Positions 7,905-15,463 of a stretch of DNA of 38,406 nt are shown here, piece after piece (the first letter of the stretch is position 1; every line of letters begins with the position of its first letter). This DNA is from Anaerosporobacter mobilis DSM 15930. GTDB lineage: Bacteria > Bacillota > Clostridia > Lachnospirales > Lachnospiraceae. The stretch spans positions 1 to 38,406 of the forward strand of contig NZ_FRCP01000029.1 of the NCBI RefSeq assembly GCF_900142955.1. The letters are read 5' to 3'. The notes under the pieces are model-generated. The model was not told where the DNA came from. It did no database searches and was given only the letters and a program-made list of their open reading frames with translations. Both the position numbers and the translations under genes were made by a program.

Positions 7905-8150
7905 TTAGGATTCTTTTTCTCTTAATCCGTAATACTCTTGAACTTTCTTTACTGCAATAGCTGTTTCGAGTGTAGGATCAGTTTCTAACATTTCATTTAT
8001 TAGATGATTAACTATATCAACCTTGAAATCTGGTACTAAACGCTGTGCTGTTGGTTCTGCTCTTACTTTCCCACCGTAACCACAATCCATAGGTTTTTTA
8101 TGTAGCTGCGTTGCTACTCCGTTCATCTTGCTTATTATGCTAATACTCAA
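7905..8150 (-). CDS. Phage hypothetical protein, 81 aa
   Basis: No family is recognised. The C-terminal half (NHLINEMLETDPTLETAIAVKKVQEYYG) is helical. The N-terminal part has no membrane segment. It overlaps the upstream Cys-rich gene (8140-8325) by 11 bases, the usual packing of this operon. Confidence 0.55.
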   Translation of the reverse strand: MSISIISKMNGVATQLHKKPMDCGYGGKVRAEPTAQRLVPDFKVDIVNHLINEMLETDPTLETAIAVKKVQEYYGLREKES

Positions 8151-8325
8151 ACCGCTTTCCCCTCCTTGTGCTCATATTATGTATTGCCGCTTTACAATAA
8201 CTGTTACTAATTGCTATGTTTTTCTTTTGTTTCTTAACATCGTCCAACTCTTTTCGTCTTTCAATGTAAGTTTCACAATGATCGTGACAACCTAGATATC
8301 TGATTGTGCAAGTCTTGCAATCCAT
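8140..8325 (-). CDS. Small Cys/His-rich phage protein, 61 aa
   Basis: The N-terminus MDCKTCTIRYLGCHDHCETY has a C-x2-C and a C-x3-C with interleaved His, a pattern that could bind one zinc ion. It continues as a charged helix ERRKELDDVKKQKKN. Very similar small CxxC proteins are common in early operons of Clostridia phages, with no assigned role. It starts one base after the stop of the membrane protein gene and has AGAAGG as a ribosome binding site. Confidence 0.6.
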   Translation of the reverse strand: MDCKTCTIRYLGCHDHCETYIERRKELDDVKKQKKNIAISNSYCKAAIHNMSTRRGKRFEY

Positions 8326-8326
8326 A

Positions 8327-8602
8327 CTACATACCTTCTTTCGATGTTCTAATGCTCAGCATTCCTAATACATAGAATAAAGCACTTAGTAATAACACTT
8401 GTGGAAATACTTGTCCAAATAAACTCGTATCCTTAAATACCTTGCAACTAACTAGAATATCTACAACAAACACGAATATTGCTAATACTGCGCTTACGAA
8501 ATGAATAACTGGCTTGCACTTTATTACTAACTTGACTACATACTCTATTGCAATCAAGATAAGCAATTTTACTATTTCTAAAAGTGCCTTTGCTGTTTTC
8601 AT
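8327..8602 (-). CDS. Small phage membrane protein, 91 aa
   Basis: Three hydrophobic segments can be seen: about residues 8-27, 33-52 and 62-83. Short charged loops separate them. There is no signal cleavage site. The start codon shares ATGA with the stop of the antirepressor gene (four-base overlap), so translation is probably coupled. The function is unknown. Small prophage membrane proteins near lysogeny genes often take part in exclusion of other phages, but that is only a suggestion. Confidence 0.6.
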   Translation of the reverse strand: MKTAKALLEIVKLLILIAIEYVVKLVIKCKPVIHFVSAVLAIFVFVVDILVSCKVFKDTSLFGQVFPQVLLLSALFYVLGMLSIRTSKEGM

Positions 8603-9390
8603 AGGCTACAACCGTATTTGATTGCCATATCCTTTACAATTGCTACATACCCCTCTATAAGTTTCTTATCTTCTGCTATAACATCTAGATATGAAAGCTT
8701 GTCTCTCTTTGACTTGCAGACACCTTCTTCTGCCATTCGTCTACGCTTATTTGTAAGTCTTGTTTTCACATCTACCCCAAACCTCTTATTTAGCAGATCA
8801 TAGCTTTCGGCTCTTACTTCGCTGTATGCTGCACCTCCATCACGTTGCTGTGCAATCTTTCTAAGAAGTTTCCCTGTATCTTCTCTCCATGATGTAGTAT
8901 CAAGTGAAACAACTTCACGGATTGCATCAACCTTCTGTTCAATCTTTTGATTATCCTCTTTCATCTTCTGCAACTCTATGTATTGCTTTGCTTGCTGATC
9001 GAATATACTTTTGAACATTTGTAGTTCTGGTGGAAGTTCCGATGTACTTATCACCACTTCTTTTAGCTTGTCCTCTACTCCAATAAAATAATTTCTTGCA
9101 TCTTTACCTTTGTAACTATGGGATTCCATAGAAAGATGTTTCGCAAAATCTGTTGTAATCTTTGCATCCTTAGTTTCGTTACCGTTCGTCACCGTGACGA
9201 ACCCTATCCAATCTGTATTTTCTTCGAAGTATTCATTTTCCTCTATGTTCTTTTTAAACCATCTTGAATAATTACTTCTGTCCAATTCTAAAAAGTCATA
9301 AAGCTTCTTAGCTGTTGTCATTCCTTTTTCATCAATACCTAATGCTATTTCGATAGGTGTTTGATTTGTTATTGTTAGTAAATCGTTCAT
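8599..9390 (-). CDS. AntA/AntB-type phage antirepressor, 263 aa
   Basis: Residues 15-75 match the AntA domain (GMTTAKKLYDFLELDRSNYSRW...ENTDW), which is followed by FAKHLSMESHSYKGKDARNYF. The C-terminal half carries a coiled coil (KMKEDNQKIEQKVDAIREV) and an ORF6C-like region (LLRKIAQQRDGGAAYSEVRAESYDLLNKRFG). Antirepressors of this type bind and inactivate the phage repressor, switching to lytic growth. It is the first gene of the main minus-strand run left of the small plus-strand gene at 9480. AAGAAAGGAAGATTAT precedes the ATG. Confidence 0.85.
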   Translation of the reverse strand: MNDLLTITNQTPIEIALGIDEKGMTTAKKLYDFLELDRSNYSRWFKKNIEENEYFEENTDWIGFVTVTNGNETKDAKITTDFAKHLSMESHSYKGKDARNYFIGVEDKLKEVVISTSELPPELQMFKSIFDQQAKQYIELQKMKEDNQKIEQKVDAIREVVSLDTTSWREDTGKLLRKIAQQRDGGAAYSEVRAESYDLLNKRFGVDVKTRLTNKRRRMAEEGVCKSKRDKLSYLDVIAEDKKLIEGYVAIVKDMAIKYGCSL

Positions 9391-9404
9391 ATAATCTTCC
9401 TTTC

Positions 9405-9433
9405 TTGTAATATTTTGTATTTTCTCCTATAAT
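9405..9433 (+). promoter_or_regulatory. Sigma-A promoter of the small gene at 9480
   Basis: TTGTAA at 9405-9410 and a perfect TATAAT at 9428-9433 are separated by 17 bases. Transcription would begin near 9440, 40 bases before the ATG at 9480. The promoter lies in the gap between the antirepressor and the plus-strand gene. Confidence 0.6.
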
Positions 9434-9479
9434 GTAAGTACCGTGTACCAGACGGAATACATACGAAAGGAGAATACTT

Positions 9480-9677
9480 ATGACTGATAATGAAAAACGT
9501 GCTCATGATTTAGCAATTTTGTCTACTCACCTACTATTCGAAATGAAAGATAGTGATAATAAATCTTTCAATAAACAAAATCCTAATAATCCAAAAGATT
9601 TTAGATTTGATACATTTGGTGAATATGAATCTGCTTACAACATCTTTTTAAACCGTTTTACTAGCACTTCTAAATAG
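9480..9677 (+). CDS. Small plus-strand phage protein, 65 aa
   Basis: The gene has a strong ribosome binding site (GAAAGGAGAATACTT) and its own consensus promoter. It runs opposite to the genes on both sides. The product begins TDNEKRAHDLAILSTHLLFEM, a helical, charged start, and contains a YESAYNIFLNRF segment near the end. No family is named with confidence. Its 3' end overlaps the end of the 48-codon minus-strand gene by 30 bases, so the two transcripts would be antisense to each other there. Confidence 0.65.
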   Translation: MTDNEKRAHDLAILSTHLLFEMKDSDNKSFNKQNPNNPKDFRFDTFGEYESAYNIFLNRFTSTSK

Positions 9678-9794
9678 CTTACCGTCTAGTGTTATGGTAG
9701 TTTCATTAATAGTTTTTTGCTGACTTTGTACTTCTGTTGCAAGGTCAGCAACTTTCTTTTCTAATGTTTTTACTCTTTGTTCTAATTCGTTCAT
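9648..9794 (-). CDS. Short coiled-coil protein, 48 aa
   Basis: The frame starts with ATG at 9794, preceded by AGAAAGGAGATC. Residues 1-30 (MNELEQRVKTLEKKVADLAT and on) show clear heptads with Leu/Val at a and d positions, so the product probably forms a short coiled-coil dimer or trimer. It lies just after the excisionase-like gene. Its function is unknown; it may bind a partner protein. Confidence 0.6.
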   Translation of the reverse strand: MNELEQRVKTLEKKVADLATEVQSQQKTINETTITLDGKLFRSASKTV

Positions 9795-9831
9795 GTGATC
9801 TCCTTTCTATGTATTGTAATATGTAATTACC

Positions 9832-10005
9832 CTATACAATTGTTAGTTTACTAGTTTCAAATTGATTGATATGTTCCTCGCTTACTTTGTAGCACTTACC
9901 AACTTTGAAAGCTGCTAACTTTTTTGTGCGTATCCACTTCCACACTGTAGACTTTTCAACCCCATATCTAGCAGCAACTTCATCACATGTGTATAGTTTT
10001 GTCAT
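9832..10005 (-). CDS. xis: Excisionase-like helix-turn-helix protein, 57 aa
   Basis: The product reads MTKLYTCDEVAARYGVEKST then VWKWIRTKKLAAFKVGKCYKV. This is the MerR-like winged helix (HTH_17) of small excisionases: a first helix ending at EVAARYGV, the recognition helix in STVWKWIR, and a wing at GKCYKVS. Such proteins bend DNA at att sites and direct the integrase to excise, and some also act as repressors. AGAGGTGAC gives a good ribosome binding site. It is transcribed away from the repressor out of the shared control region. Confidence 0.78.
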   Translation of the reverse strand: MTKLYTCDEVAARYGVEKSTVWKWIRTKKLAAFKVGKCYKVSEEHINQFETSKLTIV

Positions 10006-10019
10006 ATTATGTCACCTCT

Positions 10020-10253
10020 TTTCATAATTATAATAGTTAGTTTATACTTGCGTTTAGTTAACTAATATGCTATACTTAATTTTGCGAGATTAAGTAATTA
10101 ATATTTAGAAAGCTTCACTTGAATAAACTATCAGTTGTTTATACTTTCTTTTAGTTAAGTATGAGTATACTATATCATCCCAAAAGTAAGTAGTCAATAC
10201 CTTTTTAGTTTATTCCTGTTAAGTATACTCTTTTTGTGAAAGGTGAATAAAAA
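10020..10253. promoter_or_regulatory. Divergent lysogeny control region with repeated TATACTT/AAGTATA sites
   Basis: This AT-rich gap separates the minus-strand early genes from the plus-strand repressor. The 7-mer TATACTT occurs at 10043-10049, 10071-10077 and 10140-10146. The palindrome AGTATACT occurs at 10164-10171 and 10222-10229, each preceded by GTTAAGTAT or GTTA. A TATAAT on the minus strand (10027-10032) is a likely -10 for the excisionase operon, with one TATACTT site just upstream of it. TATACT at 10224-10229 is a possible -10 for the repressor. These look like operators of the repressor at 10254. No -35 box is convincing. Confidence 0.55.
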
Positions 10254-10670
10254 ATGTATAGTATATTTGAACAATTGTTACTAAAATATGGTGTATCTGC
10301 ATACAAAGTCGCTAAAGATACTGGAATAACACAAGCATCATTAAGCAAATGGAAGGCTGGTAGAACTAATCCAAGTTCGGAAACATTACAAAAGATAGCA
10401 AATTATTTTGGTGTAACAGTTGATTATTTAATGACTGGTATAGAAAATGGTAAAAAGAAATCAGAACTTACACCTAAAGACGAAAGAGATATATCAAAGA
10501 AGTTAATTGATACGCTAAATCAATTAGAATCGCAAGATGGATTGATGTTCGATGGCGAAGCAATGGATGAAGAAACAAAAGAATTGCTTAAGATAAGTCT
10601 AGAGAGTGCAATAAGAACTGCAAAAATTAAAGCAAAGAAGAAATTCACACCAAAGAAATACCTTAAATAA
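10254..10670 (+). CDS. Phage repressor, Cro/C1 (XRE) family, 138 aa
   Basis: Residues 6-62 form a standard XRE helix-turn-helix: LLLKYGVSAYKVAKDTGITQ, then ASLSKWKAGRTNPSSETLQKIANYFGVTVDYLM. The rest is a charged helical tail without an autoprotease domain, so induction would not be by self-cleavage. Instead, the ImmA-like peptidase next door and the AntA antirepressor are the likely ways to remove it. AAAGGTGA lies eight bases before the ATG. The gene heads a plus-strand operon with the peptidase and the integrase. Confidence 0.88.
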   Translation: MYSIFEQLLLKYGVSAYKVAKDTGITQASLSKWKAGRTNPSSETLQKIANYFGVTVDYLMTGIENGKKKSELTPKDERDISKKLIDTLNQLESQDGLMFDGEAMDEETKELLKISLESAIRTAKIKAKKKFTPKKYLK

Positions 10671-10689
10671 AAATAGAGGGGCGATTTAT

Positions 10690-11115
10690 TTGTCGAACAT
10701 TAAAAGTATTGTTCATGAATTGTTAAAAAAATATAATACAAATTCTCCATACCAATTATGCGAACTACTTGATATTGAAGTGTTTAAATGCGAACTCGGA
10801 ACAATAAAAGGGTACTATCACCACGCATACAGAATTAAGCAAATTTATTTGAACTCTAATCTGTCTAGAAGAGAAGAAAAGCTAGTATTAGCTCATGAAC
10901 TTGGACATGCTATTATGCACCCCAATTCTAATACTCCATTTTTTAAAGCAAATACATTTACTTCTATTGATAAATTAGAAAAACAGGCGAATACATTTGC
11001 TATGCATTGTCTCATTTCAGATAATGATTTATACGAATGTAGTAATTACACTGTATCTCAATTATCTATACTGTTTGGCTATGACGAAGAATTAATAAGT
11101 CTAAGGTTGTCATAA
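10690..11115 (+). CDS. ImmA/IrrE-type metallopeptidase, 141 aa
   Basis: The zinc motif HELGH lies at residues 69-73 in LVLAHELGHAIMH, and the third ligand region LEKQANTFAMHCL follows at about 96-108. This is the M78 family, whose phage and ICE members cut the neighbouring repressor after DNA damage (ImmA of ICEBs1). The start is TTG at 10690, ten bases after GAGGGG; no ATG lies nearby. The gene follows the repressor by 19 bases. Confidence 0.85.
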   Translation: MSNIKSIVHELLKKYNTNSPYQLCELLDIEVFKCELGTIKGYYHHAYRIKQIYLNSNLSRREEKLVLAHELGHAIMHPNSNTPFFKANTFTSIDKLEKQANTFAMHCLISDNDLYECSNYTVSQLSILFGYDEELISLRLS

Positions 11116-11140
11116 ACAAAGTTTAGAAAGGGATGATTAA

Positions 11141-12355
11141 ATGAAAGGATCAGTTCAGCAAAAAAAGTCAACGGGTAAATGGTACCCTGTCATTTATGAC
11201 AAGGAAACCAAAAAACACAAATGGGGTAAAGGATATACTTCCAAGCGTGTTGCTGAAACCGAGCTAAGAAAGCTACTTAATGCATATGATGATGGAAAGA
11301 TAAAATACGGAAAAAATGAAACTTTTGAATCAGTCTACAATGATTGGATAGAAATGATTGCTCCTGAACTTTATAAGTCTGTCACACAAATGATATGCAT
11401 AAAAAGTTATATGAAGAAACATGTTATTCCTATGTTTGGAGATACAGAGATTGATCGTATAGAAACTAAGGACTTGCAACGTTTTTTTTATAAACTCAAA
11501 GTAGACAAGTGGATAGATGACAAAGATAATCCAGGAAAGAAAATAGTAATTAAACAACCTGCTTCAGCAGCTACTAAGAAAAAGATATACTCTCCTTTAA
11601 ATTCAATATTTAAATCAGCAAAAAAATGGGGATTAATAGACGTAAATCCATGTGATGATGTAGAGTTAAAATCACCTGCATTACTTCAAAAAGATACCTG
11701 GACAAGTGAAGATATATTTTACTTTTTCTCATTAGAAAATGTGCTTCAAAGTGACTACTATCTTCCGTTCTTGATACTAGCAACAACTGGTATGAGACGG
11801 TCTGAAGCTTGTGGTCTTAAGTGGTCAGATTTTCACGAAACCTATGTGCTGTTAAACCAAGGATTGGATCAATATGGAAATGAAACAGACCTTAAAACAA
11901 ACGGAAGTCATAGAAGAATCGATTTAATGGGACTAACTATATCTGCTATTAATGAGCAAAAGAAAAAACAGCAACTGATAGGACAAAATATCGTTACTGC
12001 TCCTAATATATGTAAGTATATAATAACAGATTCGTTTAACAAACCAATAAATCCATCTGTAATATCTAAAAATTTCAGAAAAATGATTATAAAGAATAAT
12101 AAAGATAATGAACGTAAACTACCACAAATACCACTAAAGAATTTAAGGCATAGCTTTGCTACTATGCTAATTTATGAAGAATCTGTTAATATAAAAGTTG
12201 TATCAGAAGTTTTGGGTCACGCCCGGACAAGCACTACTCAAAACTTCTATCAGGCATCAGCCGTTAGTATGCATTCTACTGCTGTAAATAATCTTGAAAA
12301 CACCATTTTCAAAAAGTCGTTAGAAAAACCGTTAGAAGCTAAAAAGAAAGCATAA
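11141..12355 (+). CDS. int: Tyrosine site-specific integrase, 404 aa
   Basis: The domain order is an N-terminal arm-binding domain (residues 1-55, GKWYPVIYDKETKKHKWGKGY), a SAM-like core-binding domain (about 60-165) and the catalytic domain (about 185-375). Catalytic residues can be read as R219 in TTGMRRSEA, K252, K333 and R336 in LKNLRHSFAT, H360 in VLGH and the nucleophile Y370 in QNFYQ. A Lys in place of the first His of the HxxR box is an allowed variant. The gene ends 33 bases before the 3' end of tRNA-Gly, so this tRNA is the likely integration site. Confidence 0.93.
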   Translation: MKGSVQQKKSTGKWYPVIYDKETKKHKWGKGYTSKRVAETELRKLLNAYDDGKIKYGKNETFESVYNDWIEMIAPELYKSVTQMICIKSYMKKHVIPMFGDTEIDRIETKDLQRFFYKLKVDKWIDDKDNPGKKIVIKQPASAATKKKIYSPLNSIFKSAKKWGLIDVNPCDDVELKSPALLQKDTWTSEDIFYFFSLENVLQSDYYLPFLILATTGMRRSEACGLKWSDFHETYVLLNQGLDQYGNETDLKTNGSHRRIDLMGLTISAINEQKKKQQLIGQNIVTAPNICKYIITDSFNKPINPSVISKNFRKMIIKNNKDNERKLPQIPLKNLRHSFATMLIYEESVNIKVVSEVLGHARTSTTQNFYQASAVSMHSTAVNNLENTIFKKSLEKPLEAKKKA

Positions 12356-12388
12356 AGTAAAAAGCATGAAGAACCTTATTTTACAACA

Positions 12389-12425
12389 AGCACGAGACGG
12401 GATTCGAACCCGCGACCCTCGCCTT
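12389..12425. other. Probable prophage attachment site in the 3' half of tRNA-Gly
   Basis: The integrase gene ends 33 bases away and faces the 3' end of an intact tRNA, the usual geometry of tRNA-targeting elements. The core would be the T arm and acceptor 3' strand. No second copy of the tRNA 3' end is seen elsewhere in the window, so the other att copy must lie left of base 1. The exact core length cannot be set from one end. Confidence 0.6.
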
Positions 12426-12460
12426 GGGAAGGCAATACTCCACCACTGAGCCACTCGTGC
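12389..12460 (-). tRNA. tRNA-Gly (anticodon CCC)
   Basis: The reverse strand folds as a complete cloverleaf: acceptor GCACGAG with CTCGTGC, D arm GCTC/GAGT, anticodon stem TTGCC/GGCGA with loop TTCCCAA, T arm GCGGG/CCCGT with loop TTCGAAT. The discriminator base is U, usual for tRNA-Gly. CCA is not encoded. The anticodon CCC reads GGG codons. Confidence 0.93.
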
Positions 12461-12515
12461 AACTTATTAAATTAAAGAATACTTAAGCATCATAGCACCT
12501 CTCTATTTAAGTAAT

Positions 12516-12544
12516 ATTTTACCACTTATTTATTATATATTCAA
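12516..12544 (-). promoter_or_regulatory. Promoter of tRNA-Gly
   Basis: On the minus strand TTGAAT (12539-12544) and TAAAAT (12516-12521) are 17 bases apart. The start of transcription would be near 12509, about 50 bases before the mature tRNA 5' end. Confidence 0.5.
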
Positions 12545-12613
12545 TCTTATTTTATCTAATCTGAGAATTTATAGGTTGAAAACTCTATACCGTAGAATCC
12601 TTTCCAAGTCCAT

Positions 12614-12661
12614 ATCTATCAAAAAATACTACCACAATCACGGTAGTATTTTTTGATAGAT
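12614..12661. terminator. Long bidirectional terminator after the solute-binding protein gene
   Basis: A perfect 20-base inverted repeat (12614-12633 and 12642-12661) has an 8-base loop. It lies downstream of the minus-strand binding-protein gene at 12706, and on the plus strand it is followed directly by a run of T. It can therefore end transcription from either side. Confidence 0.8.
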
Positions 12662-12705
12662 TTTTTTTATGTGTTATGAGTAAACTTTTTCAATACCTAT
12701 ACATT

Positions 12706-14448
12706 TTAATTCCCTGATGACCAAAATTCAACTTGCTTTTGAATAAGCCCTGTTAACAATCCGTTTGCCTTATCTACCCCTGCAGCCTTAAAATCTTTTT
12801 GCATCTTATCCCACGCAGTATCAAATTCTCCTTCTTTCGCCATAACACATGAGATGAGTCCTGACCAAGCAATTTCATCTAATTTTGTCGCATATGTATT
12901 GAATTCATCCGTTAGATTCTGCTTATAGACAGGTGCATAATTTGGTATCTCAAACTCATTTGCTTGTGGGAAGATATCTGTCAACAACTCAACTCCCCAT
13001 GCTTCTTTTGCTTTCTTTTGCGCTTCTGTATAATTACTGATAACTGCATCCTTTGAATTTGTTGTATAGGTTGATCCCGTAGAATCAACTACACCATCTC
13101 CATGTATTGGCCATGGATAATTATGTATTCCGATACCACTTTTATATTTATAATCTGGATCTTCTTGTGATTTCTTAATTTCTTCATCTTTTCTATATCT
13201 ATGACCCTCATCATCGATAAAATAATTCACATCTTTAATTCCCCAATTAATAAGTACTTGTGCTTCATCTGAACAAAGCCAATCTAAGAATTTAATTGCT
13301 CGTACTGGATCTTTACATGCTTTTGTAATACCAATCCCCCAACCAACTGTAAGACCTTGATTCTTTAAGGAAGCAGCTTTTTGATCCGCATTCATAGTTA
13401 CAGGAAGTCCAGCATAGGTTCTATCTGATTTTCCATCTGCTCTCAATACCGTTTCCGCATCTCTATAATCCCAGTCTGCATCTAATAATCCTAATACACG
13501 TCCTGTAGAAATCTTAGCAATATAATCATCATGTGTCTGTGTTGCGAAATCTGGATCAAGCACACCTTCTAGATACATACGGTTTAACCATTGATAATAT
13601 TCTTTTTGCCCTGTAGCCGTATGCTTATAAGTAGCTTGATAATTATTGGCATCATCTACAATCCATTGTCCATTATCCGGTGAAGCATTTGCTATAAATC
13701 CAGAAGGATTTGCCAATGTAATCAGCCAGTGCCAGTCAGAACAAGATAACGTAAATCCAATGGTATCTAGTCCATCAATCTGAGGATTTGCTGCCATATA
13801 ATCTTTGATCATCTTTTCATATTGTTCTAAGGTCTTAGGAATCTCATAATTATTGGCTTCTAAAACAGCAAACTGTAACTGTGCAGTACCACTCGTAGTA
13901 TAAGAGGTTTGCCCTACACCTGCACTACATAACTGGTAAATTGCTGGATCATCCTGCGTATAACGTAACTTACCATATTCTTCTCCATACAAAGCCTTAA
14001 TATTAGGGCCATACTGGTCAATTAGTTCTGTCATATCAATCAGCGCTCCCGCTGATATAAGGGCATCCACGTCATCTTTTGCAAAGATAAGATCTGGATA
14101 TTCCTCCGAGGCAATCATAAGAGAGACTCTCTGGTCATCACCATCTACAGGGAAATCTTGATTTATCTTAATTCCCGTCTGCTTTGTAATCTCCTGTGCT
14201 ACAGGATCTGTCCATGGATCTTCTTTCGTACCATCTGCATTATAGAATGTAAATGTCATAGGTTTCAAATCTTCTTTCGTCTCAGTTTCCGCTTTCTGAG
14301 TCGTTCCATCTGCTGTTTGAGATGTCTCTTTTGAATCTGTGGTCGTAACTTCATCTTTGGTCGCAGATTTCTTACAACCAGATAACATAGTTACTACCAT
14401 ACACATAATAACTAACCCTGAAACAATTCTTTTTTTCAATACCTTCAT
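12706..14448 (-). CDS. Sugar ABC transporter solute-binding lipoprotein (LplA type), 580 aa
   Basis: A lipoprotein signal ends at the lipobox MLSGC with Cys 25. It is followed by a Thr/Ser/Glu-rich linker (residues 28-60) and then a large two-lobed binding domain. The length and the text TGIKINQDFPVDGDDQRVSLMIASEEYPDLI match the LplA/YtcQ group, which binds complex oligosaccharides or uronides at the outer membrane face in Gram-positives. It is the last gene after the two permeases. AGGGGGAA precedes the ATG. The substrate cannot be read from sequence; the nearby GH5 glucanase suggests beta-glucan or hemicellulose oligomers. Confidence 0.9.
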   Translation of the reverse strand: MKVLKKRIVSGLVIMCMVVTMLSGCKKSATKDEVTTTDSKETSQTADGTTQKAETETKEDLKPMTFTFYNADGTKEDPWTDPVAQEITKQTGIKINQDFPVDGDDQRVSLMIASEEYPDLIFAKDDVDALISAGALIDMTELIDQYGPNIKALYGEEYGKLRYTQDDPAIYQLCSAGVGQTSYTTSGTAQLQFAVLEANNYEIPKTLEQYEKMIKDYMAANPQIDGLDTIGFTLSCSDWHWLITLANPSGFIANASPDNGQWIVDDANNYQATYKHTATGQKEYYQWLNRMYLEGVLDPDFATQTHDDYIAKISTGRVLGLLDADWDYRDAETVLRADGKSDRTYAGLPVTMNADQKAASLKNQGLTVGWGIGITKACKDPVRAIKFLDWLCSDEAQVLINWGIKDVNYFIDDEGHRYRKDEEIKKSQEDPDYKYKSGIGIHNYPWPIHGDGVVDSTGSTYTTNSKDAVISNYTEAQKKAKEAWGVELLTDIFPQANEFEIPNYAPVYKQNLTDEFNTYATKLDEIAWSGLISCVMAKEGEFDTAWDKMQKDFKAAGVDKANGLLTGLIQKQVEFWSSGN

Positions 14449-14560
14449 AATTTTCCCCCTAAACTAAATTTTTGTTGCCTCACGTAACAAACTTCATAAC
14501 ACATCTATATATAATGATTACATAAGTAATAATCATAATATATCATAATGAATCTCCAAC

Positions 14561-15454
14561 TTAGTCTTTTACTGCTCCAAGAGTCATTCCGCCTACAAAA
14601 TATCTCTGTAAGAATGGATATACGATAACAATCGGTACCGTAGCAATAATTGTAATTGCCATACGTATAGATTGCGGTGTTACAGTAGCTGCTGTATTAT
14701 TCAAGTTCGCATCATGTATGTTTGAGATTTTTACTCCAGTATCGTTTAATATCTCGTACAATACATATTGCAATGTTTTCAATTTTCTAGCGTAGATATA
14801 GGTATCCATAAAGGAGTTCCACTGCGTTACCGCTATGAACAAAGCAACAGTTGCTAAAACGGGTTTACATAAAGGAAGAATTATCTTATACCATATTTTA
14901 AAATCAGTGGCACCATCAATCCTAGCAGATTCTTGTAATGCTTCTGGAAGCCCTTCAATAAACGACCTCATTAAGATTAGAAAGAATACACCAATTAATC
15001 CAGGAATAATATACACAGAGAATTCGTTCGTCATCTTTAACGTTCTTCCAATCAGCAAGTAGTCCGGTATTAATCCGCCTCCAACATACATCGTGATAAT
15101 GAACATAATGGTAAATAACTTATTAAAATAAAAGTCTTTTCTACTTAACACATAAGCAAGCATTGCAGTACAGATTGTACCTATTGCAGTACCAATAACA
15201 GTTCTTGCAACTGACATTCCTAGTGGAGAGAATAAATCTTTTTCTTCGAAAATATACTTATAGTTATCTAACGTAAACTTCCGTGGAATAATAAAATTTA
15301 CTCCTCTTATGGTATCAAGCGAATCGTTAAATGAAATTGCCAAAACATTTAGGAAAGGATACAAGGTAATGAACGTAATACATACAAAGAAAATTACTAA
15401 AAACACGTCGAAGCTTGTATATCTGTTTAATTTGTTCCTACTTGTTCTCTTCAT
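14561..15454 (-). CDS. Sugar ABC transporter permease, LplC/YtcP type, 297 aa
   Basis: Six membrane segments are visible, beginning at about residues 15-38. The EAA loop that docks the ATPase reads EALQESARIDGATDFKIWYK. The C-terminus (YFVGGMTLGAVKD) is characteristic of the LplC group. It pairs with the permease at 15464, whose stop is 9 bases upstream. The gap of 112 bases to the binding-protein gene holds only a weak stem. No ATPase gene is present; as in other Firmicutes, a shared MsmK-like ATPase elsewhere would power the importer. Confidence 0.92.
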   Translation of the reverse strand: MKRTSRNKLNRYTSFDVFLVIFFVCITFITLYPFLNVLAISFNDSLDTIRGVNFIIPRKFTLDNYKYIFEEKDLFSPLGMSVARTVIGTAIGTICTAMLAYVLSRKDFYFNKLFTIMFIITMYVGGGLIPDYLLIGRTLKMTNEFSVYIIPGLIGVFFLILMRSFIEGLPEALQESARIDGATDFKIWYKIILPLCKPVLATVALFIAVTQWNSFMDTYIYARKLKTLQYVLYEILNDTGVKISNIHDANLNNTAATVTPQSIRMAITIIATVPIVIVYPFLQRYFVGGMTLGAVKD

Positions 15455-15463
15455 ACCTTCCTC

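Noticed and set aside
14449..14560. Terminator between the permease and binding-protein genes
   Set aside because: Only a weak AT-rich stem with a bulge and no T run is seen; at most it could be an mRNA processing or stability element.
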